Positions 8,142 through 15,806 of a DNA stretch of 16,822 nucleotides are shown piece after piece. Made by a program: the position numbers and the translations under genes. The DNA lies in contig SKPS01000215.1 of assembly GCA_007119395.1 (NCBI GenBank), forward strand, positions 1 to 16,822, given 5' to 3'. How positions within the stretch are numbered: the first letter of the stretch is position 1; each line of letters opens with the position of its first letter. A model generated the notes under the pieces. That model made no database searches, was not told the DNA's origin, and worked only from the letters and a program-made list of their open reading frames with translations. This stretch comes from Lentimicrobiaceae bacterium. Its GTDB lineage: Bacteria; Bacteroidota; Bacteroidia; Bacteroidales; SKPS01.

Positions 8142-9143
8142 TTAATCGGATGGTATGAGCCCATTTTGGTGCATCATCACGGCAATCTGTACAGCATTGG
8201 TTGCAGCCCCTTTGCGAAGGTTATCGGCTACAATCCAGAGGTCAGCAGCATGGCTGAGGGAAGCATCTTTTCTGATTCTGCCAACGAAAACTTCGTCGCG
8301 ACCGGCTACATCAACAGGCATGGGATAACGGTTATTCGTGGGGTCATCAATAATAACGATACCCGGAGCCTGCCGCAGGGTTTCCCTTATCAACACGGGG
8401 TCTGCAGGGTGGTTAAACTCTATGTTCACCGATTCACTGTGCCCATACATGACAGGCACCCTTGCCACCGTTGCACTTATGGCGATATCGTCTGCCGACA
8501 GTATTTTGCGGGTCTCAAACACCAGCTTGGTCTCTTCTGTAGTGGTTCCATCCGGAAGGAAATCACCGCCATGCGGCAAAATGTTCAGGTCGATCCTATG
8601 CGGATAGCAACGTGTTGGTGCCTCTTCTCCCTGCCTCTCCTCTTCAAGCTGTTGCAACCCCTGCACACCACTTCCGGAGACCGACTGATAAGTGGAGACG
8701 ATCACCCGTCGGAAACCAAACCGTTTGTAAAGAGGGTTCAGCACCACCACGAGTTGTATCGTGCTGCAGTTTGGGTTTGCGATGATGTGATGATGTGGTT
8801 TGATCTGATCGATGTTCACTTCCGGCACGATAAGCGGAACATCAGTCTCTTTTCTCCATGCTGAGGAGTTGTCGATCACCTTGCATCTGATCTGTGCGAA
8901 CTGCGGAGCATAGAGGCGTGAAGCCTCTCCACCGGCAGAGAAAAGGGCCAGGTGGGGCTTCTTCTCTAAAGCCACCTCCGGCGTGACCACCCGGTAGGGT
9001 GTGCCACGGAATGTGATCTCCTTTCCGGCAGACCGAGAAGAGGCCACCGGAATCAGCTCTGTAACAGGCAACGCAGACGCAGCGATGGCCCGGATCATCT
9101 CCGTACCAACCAGCCCGGTAGCACCCAAAATGGCTATTCTCAT
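8142..9143 (-). CDS. asd: Aspartate-semialdehyde dehydrogenase
   Basis: 333 residues, normal size. It reduces L-aspartyl-4-phosphate to aspartate semialdehyde with NADPH, feeding lysine/diaminopimelate, threonine and methionine synthesis. It shows the NADP-binding GATGLVG (7-13), SSRSAGK (36-41), the catalytic cysteine in NPNCSTIQ (Cys126), TYQSVSGSGVQG, and RVPVMYGHSESVN with the active-site histidine (about His235). The start is a clean ATG. It follows glnS after 4 nt, so the two genes are almost certainly co-transcribed; the S37 peptidase gene follows after 34 nt. The diaminopimelate product links loosely to the cell-wall genes elsewhere in the window, but I would not infer shared regulation from that. 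Confidence 0.97.
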   Translation of the reverse strand: MRIAILGATGLVGTEMIRAIAASALPVTELIPVASSRSAGKEITFRGTPYRVVTPEVALEKKPHLALFSAGGEASRLYAPQFAQIRCKVIDNSSAWRKETDVPLIVPEVNIDQIKPHHHIIANPNCSTIQLVVVLNPLYKRFGFRRVIVSTYQSVSGSGVQGLQQLEEERQGEEAPTRCYPHRIDLNILPHGGDFLPDGTTTEETKLVFETRKILSADDIAISATVARVPVMYGHSESVNIEFNHPADPVLIRETLRQAPGIVIIDDPTNNRYPMPVDVAGRDEVFVGRIRKDASLSHAADLWIVADNLRKGAATNAVQIAVMMHQNGLIPSD

Positions 9144-9147
9144 ATTG

Positions 9148-10842
9148 TTAAGCTTTCTTTGCGATCTTAGCCCAGTCGTCTTTTAAGGTAACAGTACGGT
9201 TAAACACAAGACAATCCTCGTTGCTGTCAGGGTCTACATTGAAATATCCAAGTCGCTCAAACTGAAAATGATCCATTGGCTTAGCTCCCTTTAGCGATGG
9301 CTCTGCCACACCCTTCACCACCTTCAGCGAATCGGGGTTAAGGTTGACCGTGAAGTCTTCTCCCTCCGCTACATCCTCAGGAGCAGAGGTAAGGAACAGC
9401 CTGTCGTATAACCGTGCTTCAATTTCAACACCTTCGTCAGCCGATACCCAGTGAAGTGTCGCTTTCACCTTACGCCCGTCAGGGGCATTGCCTCCTTTGG
9501 TATCGGGGTCGTAGGTGCAATGCAATGCGGTGATGGTTCCGGAAGCATCTTTGATCACTTCCCGGCAGGTGATAAAGTAGGCGTAACGTAACCTCACCTC
9601 CCTGCCCGGAGCCAGTCTGAAGAATTTCTTCGGCGGATCCTCCATGAAGTCGTCCCGCTCGATATAGATCTCTTTTCCGAAAGGCACCTTTCTGGTGCCT
9701 GCCTCAGGATCTTCGGGGTTGTTCACCGCATCAAGCCATTCCTGATTCTGGTCAGGGTAGTTGGTGATGATCACTTTAAGGGGGTTTAACACTGCCATCA
9801 CTCTGGGCGAACGTTTGTTCAGGTCTTCTCTGAGGCAATGCTCGAGGAATGCCGTGTCAATCACATTTTCACGTTTGGCCACTCCGATCCTGTCTGAAAA
9901 AACACGAATTGCCTCCGGCGTGTATCCCCTTCTGCGAAACCCTGAAATAGTGGGCATGCGTGGATCATCCCAACCGTTTACATAACCCTCCTTTACGAGC
10001 TTCATCAGCTTACGCTTGCTCATCACCGTATAGTTGAGGTTGAGGCGCGCCATCTCACGCTGTTTGGGTCGGTAATCGTCTGTTGCCAGCTGATCAAGGA
10101 ACCAGTCGTATAGCGGGCGATGCACCTCAAATTCGAGTGTGCAGATGGAATGGGTGATCCCCTCCAGGAAATCAGACTGCCCATGTGCCCAGTCATACAT
10201 CGGGTAGATACACCATTTGTCACCGGTGCGATGATGTGGTTTGTGCAGGATCCTGTACATGATGGGGTCACGCAGATGCATGTTGGGTGAGTTCATGTCA
10301 ATCCTGGCACGCAACACCCTGGAGCCCTCCGGAAACTCCCCTGCACGCATACGACGAAAAAGATCCAGGTTCTCTTCCGCCGAACGTCTGCGATACGGAC
10401 TCTCAATGCCCGGTTCCGTTGGTGAAGTGCGCTGCTTTCCTATCTCTTCAGGCGTCTGGTCATCAACATAAGCTTTCCCCTCCCTGATCAACATCTCAGC
10501 CCACTCATACAACTGCTCAAAATAGTCAGAAGCGTAAAGCTCTGCATCCCATTGAAAGCCAAGCCAACGCACATCCTCTTTGATGCTGTCAACATACTCC
10601 ACCTCCTCCGTCACAGGGTTGGTGTCATCAAACCTGAGGTTGCATTTGCCTCCATACTTCTTTGCCAGGCCGAAGTTGAGACAGATCGACTTGGCATGCC
10701 CGATATGGAGATAGCCGTTTGGCTCCGGAGGGAAACGGGTGTGTACCCGCCCTTGGTAAGTGCCCAGCTTGATGTCCTCTTCTATCAATGCCTCAACAAA
10801 ATTGAGGGCCCTCTCTTCGCTGTTTTCTTTTGTGGTTGACAT
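9148..10842 (-). CDS. glnS: Glutaminyl-tRNA synthetase
   Basis: 564 residues, the usual length for bacterial GlnRS. This class I synthetase charges tRNA-Gln. The HIGH motif is in PPEPNGYLHIGHAKS (HIGH at 46-49), followed by LRFDDTNP (69-76). The KMSKS equivalent is VMSKR (273-277) in LNLNYTVMSKRKLMKL, the form typical of GlnRS and not GltX. The C-terminal anticodon-binding beta-barrels follow, with VNLNPDSLKVVKG and HFQFERLGYFNVD near the end. Presence of GlnRS means Gln-tRNA need not be made by transamidation. It lies 76 nt downstream of the AbgT gene on the same strand and 4 nt before asd. I could not find a convincing TAnnTTTG promoter in the 76-nt gap. Confidence 0.97.
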   Translation of the reverse strand: MSTTKENSEERALNFVEALIEEDIKLGTYQGRVHTRFPPEPNGYLHIGHAKSICLNFGLAKKYGGKCNLRFDDTNPVTEEVEYVDSIKEDVRWLGFQWDAELYASDYFEQLYEWAEMLIREGKAYVDDQTPEEIGKQRTSPTEPGIESPYRRRSAEENLDLFRRMRAGEFPEGSRVLRARIDMNSPNMHLRDPIMYRILHKPHHRTGDKWCIYPMYDWAHGQSDFLEGITHSICTLEFEVHRPLYDWFLDQLATDDYRPKQREMARLNLNYTVMSKRKLMKLVKEGYVNGWDDPRMPTISGFRRRGYTPEAIRVFSDRIGVAKRENVIDTAFLEHCLREDLNKRSPRVMAVLNPLKVIITNYPDQNQEWLDAVNNPEDPEAGTRKVPFGKEIYIERDDFMEDPPKKFFRLAPGREVRLRYAYFITCREVIKDASGTITALHCTYDPDTKGGNAPDGRKVKATLHWVSADEGVEIEARLYDRLFLTSAPEDVAEGEDFTVNLNPDSLKVVKGVAEPSLKGAKPMDHFQFERLGYFNVDPDSNEDCLVFNRTVTLKDDWAKIAKKA

Positions 10843-10918
10843 TGGTTTCTGTGTTATTTATTATCTGATGAGACGTGTTTGTTGTAAAAGAAAAAATCAA
10901 GGCTGCTATTTATCCATT

Positions 10919-12475
10919 TTAGGGCACATAAAACAACCCTGCACCCGGCCCCAAAGGCAGCCCAACGAGGATCCATATGACCAACAACACCAACCATGAG
11001 ATGAGAAAAACGACGGAATAGGGTAGCATGGTGGCAATGATGGTACCTATCCCGGCCTTTTTATCATACCGTTCAATAAAGGCAACGATCATAGCAAAGT
11101 AAGACATCATCGGAGCGATCACGTTGGTCACGCTGTCGCCGACTCTGTAGGCCAGCTGGGTAAACTCAGGCGAATAGCCGAGCAACATGAACATAGGGAT
11201 AAACACGGGCGCCATGATGGCCCATTTTGCGCTGGCACTACCGATCACGAGGTTAATCAAAGCGGCGATCAGCACGAGGGCAATCATCAGTGGTATCCTT
11301 CCCAGGCCAAGTGCTCCGATAAAATTGGCCCCTTTGATGGCAAAGATAAGACCGAGATTGGTCCAGTTGAAATAGGCTACAAATTGTGCGGCAAAGAATA
11401 CCAGTACAATATAGGTGCCCAGTGTCGACATTGACTTTCCCATCCCATTGATCACATCGTAATTGCTTTTAAGTGTCTTGGCCCCGAAGCCATAAATAAT
11501 GCCAAGCACGCCTGCAATCAGGAATATCAGCGCCACGATGCCGCTCATAAACGGCGAGCGAAGCAAACCATTGGTTTCGGGGTCACGCATAAACCCAGTG
11601 CCTGGCAGGTGTTGCCAAAACCCGCTCTCCACAGGTGCAACACTCCAGACAATTATCAGCACAATGGCCAGTAAGCCATAGAAGGTCCAGGTCAGGCCTC
11701 GTTTTTCCAGCGGACTGATCTTTTTTATCTCTTCGGGTTGTGCATCGCCGGTGTAAGTGCCAAGCCGCGGAATGATGACTTTCTCTGTGACCCAGGTACC
11801 TATTGTTGCAATAAAAAAGGTAGACACAAACATGAAGTAATAGTTGGCCGCCGGGTTCACGGTATAGGCTGGGTCGATGATGTTGGCTGCTTCTTCCGAC
11901 AGGCCTGCCAACAAGGGGTCAATGGTGCCCAGCAGGAGGTTGGCTGAATAGCCGCCAGATACGCCGGCAAATGCTGCGGCAATTCCTGCAATGGGGTTGC
12001 GACCAACGGCCAAAAAAATCATTCCACCCAACGGCACCAATACAACATAACCTACTTCACTGGCGGTATTGGAAAGGATGCCGGCAAATACGATGGCAAA
12101 GGTCAACAGTTTTCGGGGTGCAGAGATTACCAACAACCGTAATCCGGTCGACATCAATCCGCTCGACTCAGCAATACCGATCCCTAGCAAAGCAACCAGA
12201 ACCGTACCCAGCGGAGCAAAACCAGTGAAGTTGGTCACCATGTTGGTCACAATCATATGCAGCCCTTGCTGGCTCATAAGGTTCACGACCTCAACCTTCT
12301 CTCCGGTACCCGGATGGACAGCCGATACATTGAAGAGAGAAGCAACCCAGCTGATGACAATGGCAGCCCCTGCGAACATGGCAAAGAGTGTGGCCGGGTG
12401 CGGAAGGGCATTCCCACCACGTTCAAGAACCGATAAAAACCGATTAAGGAATGAGCGATTGGTAGTGCTTGTCAT
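10919..12475 (-). CDS. AbgT-family transporter
   Basis: 518-residue polytopic membrane protein with many hydrophobic helices from about residue 27 to 506. The family was named for E. coli AbgT, which takes up p-aminobenzoyl-glutamate; MtrF and YdaH are structurally known relatives linked to sulfonamide efflux. Conserved stretches include LSNTASEVGYVVLVPLG (134-150), GVSGGYSANLLLGTIDPLLAG (171-191) and GSASAKWAIMAPVFIPMFML (412-431), followed by YRVGDSVTNVIAPMMSYF (443-460). Asp186, Arg444 and Asp447 appear to correspond to functionally important residues in MtrF/YdaH. Direction and substrate (folate breakdown product, dipeptide-like compound or drug) cannot be told from sequence. It has a recognisable promoter upstream, divergent from the ABC-F gene, and is followed 76 nt later by glnS. 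Confidence 0.92.
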   Translation of the reverse strand: MTSTTNRSFLNRFLSVLERGGNALPHPATLFAMFAGAAIVISWVASLFNVSAVHPGTGEKVEVVNLMSQQGLHMIVTNMVTNFTGFAPLGTVLVALLGIGIAESSGLMSTGLRLLVISAPRKLLTFAIVFAGILSNTASEVGYVVLVPLGGMIFLAVGRNPIAGIAAAFAGVSGGYSANLLLGTIDPLLAGLSEEAANIIDPAYTVNPAANYYFMFVSTFFIATIGTWVTEKVIIPRLGTYTGDAQPEEIKKISPLEKRGLTWTFYGLLAIVLIIVWSVAPVESGFWQHLPGTGFMRDPETNGLLRSPFMSGIVALIFLIAGVLGIIYGFGAKTLKSNYDVINGMGKSMSTLGTYIVLVFFAAQFVAYFNWTNLGLIFAIKGANFIGALGLGRIPLMIALVLIAALINLVIGSASAKWAIMAPVFIPMFMLLGYSPEFTQLAYRVGDSVTNVIAPMMSYFAMIVAFIERYDKKAGIGTIIATMLPYSVVFLISWLVLLVIWILVGLPLGPGAGLFYVP

Positions 12476-12509
12476 GACTATGTGTTAAGATATATCCTAT
12501 TTAAGGGTG

Positions 12510-12540
12510 CAAAAATAGTGTTTTGCGATGAAACGGCACA
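12510..12540 (-). promoter_or_regulatory. Promoter of the AbgT transporter gene (Bacteroidota type)
   Basis: On the minus strand: TGTG at 12540-12537, a 19-nt spacer, then TATTTTTG at 12517-12510, matching the -33 TTTG / -7 TAnnTTTG pattern with one mismatch in the -33 box. It lies about 35 nt before the transporter ATG. The mirror-image element on the other strand drives the ABC-F gene. Confidence 0.6.
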
Positions 12541-12546
12541 CCCCCA

Positions 12547-12583
12547 TGTTGGCAGAGATCGTTTCTGCAGCAAAGTGCCAACA
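12547..12583. promoter_or_regulatory. 8-bp inverted repeat between two divergent promoters (candidate operator)
   Basis: TGTTGGCA at 12547-12554 and TGCCAACA at 12576-12583 are perfect inverted copies separated by 21 nt. A second, nested dyad (GCAGA at 12552-12556, TCTGC at 12564-12568) overlaps the left arm. The outer repeat is centred within 1 nt of the midpoint of the two flanking promoters, just upstream of both -33 boxes. That is a plausible site for a dimeric regulator acting on both genes; no regulator gene lies in the window. Confidence 0.4.
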
Positions 12584-12587
12584 ATCC

Positions 12588-12618
12588 TGTGACAACTCAG
12601 GCACAAACCGTATCTTTG
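12588..12618 (+). promoter_or_regulatory. Promoter of the ABC-F gene (Bacteroidota type)
   Basis: TGTG at 12588-12591, a 19-nt spacer, then TATCTTTG at 12611-12618. The -7 box fully matches TAnnTTTG and the -33 box matches TTTG at 3 of 4 bases. The ABC-F ATG at 12655 follows 36 nt later, giving a short leader. Spacing and -33 variant are identical to the opposite-strand promoter. Confidence 0.65.
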
Positions 12619-12654
12619 CCCGCTGTGAAGTAAAAAAACGCTTTCGTTAGAATC

Positions 12655-14580
12655 ATGTATTCAATACAAAACCTTGGAGTGCATTTTACCGGGGATGACC
12701 TGTTCAGGGATGTCTCATTTATGATCAATTCACGTGACCGGATCGGCCTTGTGGGTCGTAATGGTGTGGGGAAAACCACTCTGTTACGTATCATACATGG
12801 TGATGTGATGCCCGATAGCGGTGAAGTGGTCATTCCTGCCGGGAAGCGGATCGGTTTTTTACCACAGGAGCTGCGTTTTACTTCGGAGAAAACGGTTCGT
12901 GGTGAAGCGTTGACGGCTTTCGATGAGATCATCACCATAGAGAACCGCATCAACGAACTCAACCAACAGATTGGTGACTACACCGATTACACCTCTGAGC
13001 GTTACCACCGGTTGCTGGCTGAATTGGCTGAGCTATCGGAACGAATCCATCTGCTGGGTGGTGCCAGCCGTGATGAAGATACCGAGAAGGTGCTAACAGG
13101 CCTGGGGTTTCGTAGCCATGAGCTCGACAAGCCCCTAAAGACCTTTAGCGGCGGATGGCAAATGCGTGTGGTGCTGGCACGCCTCATCCTGAAAAGGCCT
13201 GACCTGCTGATGCTCGATGAGCCAACAAACCACCTCGACATCGAGTCGATCACCTGGCTCGAAGGGTTCCTAACTGAATACCCGGGCGCTGTGATGGTGG
13301 TATCGCACGACAGGGCTTTTCTCGACAGCGTAACGCAGCGAACCGTAGAGATCAGCGGCGGTAAAATATTCGACTACAAGGCCTCCTATTCAGAATATGT
13401 ATCCCTTCGTGAACAGCAACTGGAACACCAGCAGGCCGTATGGGCCAACCAACAACAAGAGCTCAAAGAGATCGAACGCTTTATCGAACGTTTTCGTTAC
13501 AAAGCCACTAAAGCCAAACAAGTGCAGTCGCGCATCAAGATGCTGGAGAAGATAGACCGTGATGCACCGGAAGGGATTGATGATACCACCATTCACTTTC
13601 GCTTCCCCCCCGCCCCACCCAGCGGCAAAGTGGTGTTTGAAGCCACAAATGTATCGAAAAGCTTTGGAGAAAAACAGGTGCTGAACGGACTTGAATTTGC
13701 GATACTGAAAGGTGATGCCGTGGCATTCGTGGGGAGGAATGGAGAGGGGAAAACCACCCTCTCACGCATCATGGTTGGGGAGCTGGACTACACCGGGGAA
13801 ACGCGGATGGGACACAACGTAAAGATTGGCTATTTCGCTCAGGATCAAGCACAGCTGCTTAATGGAGAAATCACCGTGCTGGAAACCCTGGAAGAGGTAG
13901 CCACCACATCCGAAGTGCGCACCAGACTGCGTACGATTCTCGGAGGGTTCCTCTTTGTAGGTGACGACGTGTACAAAAAGGTCAAAGTGCTGTCAGGAGG
14001 TGAAAAGACCAGGCTGGCCCTGGCTCGACTGCTCCTTACCCCGGTCAACCTGCTCGTGCTGGATGAGCCTACCAATCACCTCGATATGCGCTCGAAAGAC
14101 ATCCTTAAGAACGCCCTGATCCACTTCGACGGAACACTGATCGTGGTATCGCACGACAGGGATTTCCTCCAAGGCCTCACCTCTAGAGTGTTTGAGTTTA
14201 AAAACCGTGGCATCCGCCAACACATTGGTGATGTCTATGACTTCCTCGCTGCAAGAAATATCGAACACCTCAAAGAGCTGGAACAGATCAAAAACCAGCA
14301 ACAAGAGAAAGGGCAGCAAGAGGTGAGTGAAAACAAACAGCGTTACGAACAACGCAAAGAGGAGGAACGACAACGGCGTAAAAAAGAGACAGCCATCAAA
14401 AAGCTTGAAAAGGAGATTGCCTGTCTGGAAACAGAGAAGAGTCAACTGGAAGAAAAACTCTCAAACCCTGAATCCATTGACAATACCGGCAACTTTGGTG
14501 AAGAGATCTTCTCTCAATACCAGGAACTCGACAAAAAAATCACAGACCTGTATCTGAAGCTGGATGCATTGGATGGCTGA
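12655..14580 (+). CDS. ABC-F family ATP-binding protein (translation-associated)
   Basis: 641 residues with two ABC domains and no membrane segments. Domain 1: Walker A GRNGVGKT (34-41), signature FSGGWQMR (164-171), Walker B LLMLDEPTNHLD (184-195), switch His in VVSHDRAF. A charged linker (about 240-305, with FRYKATKAKQVQSR) corresponds to the P-site tRNA-interaction motif. Domain 2: Walker A GRNGEGKT (360-367), signature LSGGEKTR (446-453), Walker B LLVLDEPTNHLD (466-477). A Lys/Glu-rich C-terminal coiled coil runs from about 535 to 640. Length and coiled coil resemble YheS/Uup-like members. ABC-F proteins bind the ribosome and regulate or rescue translation; some confer antibiotic resistance, but the linker here gives no clear sign of a resistance subtype. 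It is divergent from the AbgT gene with a good promoter. Confidence 0.93.
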   Translation: MYSIQNLGVHFTGDDLFRDVSFMINSRDRIGLVGRNGVGKTTLLRIIHGDVMPDSGEVVIPAGKRIGFLPQELRFTSEKTVRGEALTAFDEIITIENRINELNQQIGDYTDYTSERYHRLLAELAELSERIHLLGGASRDEDTEKVLTGLGFRSHELDKPLKTFSGGWQMRVVLARLILKRPDLLMLDEPTNHLDIESITWLEGFLTEYPGAVMVVSHDRAFLDSVTQRTVEISGGKIFDYKASYSEYVSLREQQLEHQQAVWANQQQELKEIERFIERFRYKATKAKQVQSRIKMLEKIDRDAPEGIDDTTIHFRFPPAPPSGKVVFEATNVSKSFGEKQVLNGLEFAILKGDAVAFVGRNGEGKTTLSRIMVGELDYTGETRMGHNVKIGYFAQDQAQLLNGEITVLETLEEVATTSEVRTRLRTILGGFLFVGDDVYKKVKVLSGGEKTRLALARLLLTPVNLLVLDEPTNHLDMRSKDILKNALIHFDGTLIVVSHDRDFLQGLTSRVFEFKNRGIRQHIGDVYDFLAARNIEHLKELEQIKNQQQEKGQQEVSENKQRYEQRKEEERQRRKKETAIKKLEKEIACLETEKSQLEEKLSNPESIDNTGNFGEEIFSQYQELDKKITDLYLKLDALDG

Positions 14581-14704
14581 TCGCTCTGCACAATCCACAT
14601 ATCCTTTATGGCCGGTGACTGGCACATGCTGCCTGTTTGCCCCCTTTGAATCTGTCACAAGACATAAAGTGTGGCATAAGATGATGTCAAAAACTATTAA
14701 AAGT

Positions 14705-14736
14705 ATTGACTTTCATAAAAAAACATATTAATTTTA
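14705..14736 (+). promoter_or_regulatory. Weak candidate promoter for the T9SS cargo gene
   Basis: ATTG at 14705-14708, a 20-nt spacer, then TAATTTTA at 14729-14736, each one mismatch from the -33 and -7 consensus. It sits in an AT-rich stretch about 50 nt before the ATG at 14787. The surrounding 206-nt gap after the ABC-F gene otherwise holds only a weak imperfect hairpin at 14653-14676 with no T-run, so no clear terminator. Confidence 0.35.
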
Positions 14737-14786
14737 TGCCGCAAAAACAGTTTTAGTATCATCCAACCCCAAAAAAAACCATCAAG

Positions 14787-15806
14787 ATGAAAAAGATCTT
14801 TGCTCTGATGTTCATGTTAGCATCCTTTGCCTATGTCTATGGGCAGCCCACTTTAACGTCGGCCTTCAACCCGCAGCCGGGTGATCAGTGGAAGTACAAT
14901 CCAGTAAACACCCAGATTGAGCCCGGTGATGCGGGTGCCGGTGTTACCTGGGATTTTTCCGGCATAGAAATCATTTATAACCCGGTGATTGAGAACTACA
15001 TGAGTCCGGCAGCCACTCCCTATGCCACCGATTTTCCCCAGGCCACGGTAGCCTATGAGAGTAAGCAGGCGGTAGGCACTTTCGTTTATTACAAAGGAAC
15101 CGGCACCAACCTGGAGCGGCTGGGTGAAGCTTCTGTTATGATGAAAATCAGGTATCTTCCTCCCCCGGTACTGTACACCTACCCCTTCACCTTTGGCACC
15201 AGTGTTACAGGCTACTATGAAGACACTGCCACCGTAGGGGCTCTGGAGCTCACCCGTACGTTGGACTATTCTGCCAACGGTGACGCTTATGGCACCCTAA
15301 GGCTCCCTACAGGTGACCACCAGGATGTTCTTCGGATCAAAATAGAGAGCACCCTGGAAAATGAGTACACCGGAGGGGTGGGCGTGCAAACGGTCGAGGC
15401 AGTGGAATACCTTTGGGTGGATCCCGCCTCACGGATACCCCTTATGAGGATGATCAAAGAGGTGCACTATGCAGCAGGGGCGCCACTGGACTCCATAAGA
15501 TCCATCCTCGTCTCAGATCTGGTTTCCGGCATCTCTGCACCGGCATCATTCCTTACATCGCAGGAAATACACCCTAACCCCGCCACCGACATGGCCACAG
15601 TACACTTCAACCTCACCCAACACGCAAATGTGGTGGTGGATGTGTATTCTGTTGATGGGAAACGGGTGGTGACCGGCAAGCCCACACCCTACCCTGCCGG
15701 AAGCCATCAGGAACAAATCCCGCTTCATGCCCTGAAAGCAGGCGTATATATTGTGAGACTCACCTCCGATGACACCTCGCAAACGGTTCGACTGGTCAAG
15801 AGATGA
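14787..15806 (+). CDS. Secreted T9SS type A sorting domain protein of unknown function
   Basis: 339 residues. A signal peptide (MKKIFALMFMLASFAYVYG, cleavage about 19/20) sends it across the inner membrane. The last 79 residues (261-339) are a type A T9SS C-terminal domain: IHPNPATD, VDVYSVDGKRV, LKAGVYIVRL and a basic end (VRLVKR), normally cleaved on passage through the type IX system, with the protein released or attached to the cell surface. The middle (20-260) begins PTLTSAFNPQPGDQWKY and GDAGAGVTWDFSGIE and is rich in Gly, Thr and aromatic residues, suggesting a beta-rich domain. I recognise the pattern as recurring in Bacteroidota secreted proteins but know no function. It has no catalytic motif that I can see. 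It probably stands alone, and its stop codon directly abuts the stop codon of the convergent prenyl synthase gene. Confidence 0.88.
   Translation: MKKIFALMFMLASFAYVYGQPTLTSAFNPQPGDQWKYNPVNTQIEPGDAGAGVTWDFSGIEIIYNPVIENYMSPAATPYATDFPQATVAYESKQAVGTFVYYKGTGTNLERLGEASVMMKIRYLPPPVLYTYPFTFGTSVTGYYEDTATVGALELTRTLDYSANGDAYGTLRLPTGDHQDVLRIKIESTLENEYTGGVGVQTVEAVEYLWVDPASRIPLMRMIKEVHYAAGAPLDSIRSILVSDLVSGISAPASFLTSQEIHPNPATDMATVHFNLTQHANVVVDVYSVDGKRVVTGKPTPYPAGSHQEQIPLHALKAGVYIVRLTSDDTSQTVRLVKR

Noticed and set aside
8108..8164. Upstream start for the S37 peptidase gene
   Set aside because: It would overlap the asd stop and bury the signal peptide; the ATG at 8107 begins a standard signal peptide.
8130..8864. 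244-residue plus-strand open frame opposite asd
   Set aside because: It is antisense to asd, which has all catalytic motifs, and the product looks unlike any protein family I know.
13993..14445. Hydrophobic minus-strand frame (FLLFALFVTLF-type) opposite the ABC-F coiled coil
   Set aside because: The apparent membrane segments arise from reading Lys/Glu codons of the coiled coil on the other strand.
14653..14676. Imperfect hairpin (TGTCACA / TGTGGCA) after the ABC-F gene as a terminator
   Set aside because: The stem is 7 bp with a G-U pair, the loop is 10 nt and no T-run follows.
14686..14710. GTCAA/TTGAC dyad before the T9SS gene as an operator
   Set aside because: Only 5 bp match in an AT-rich region, which is expected by chance.
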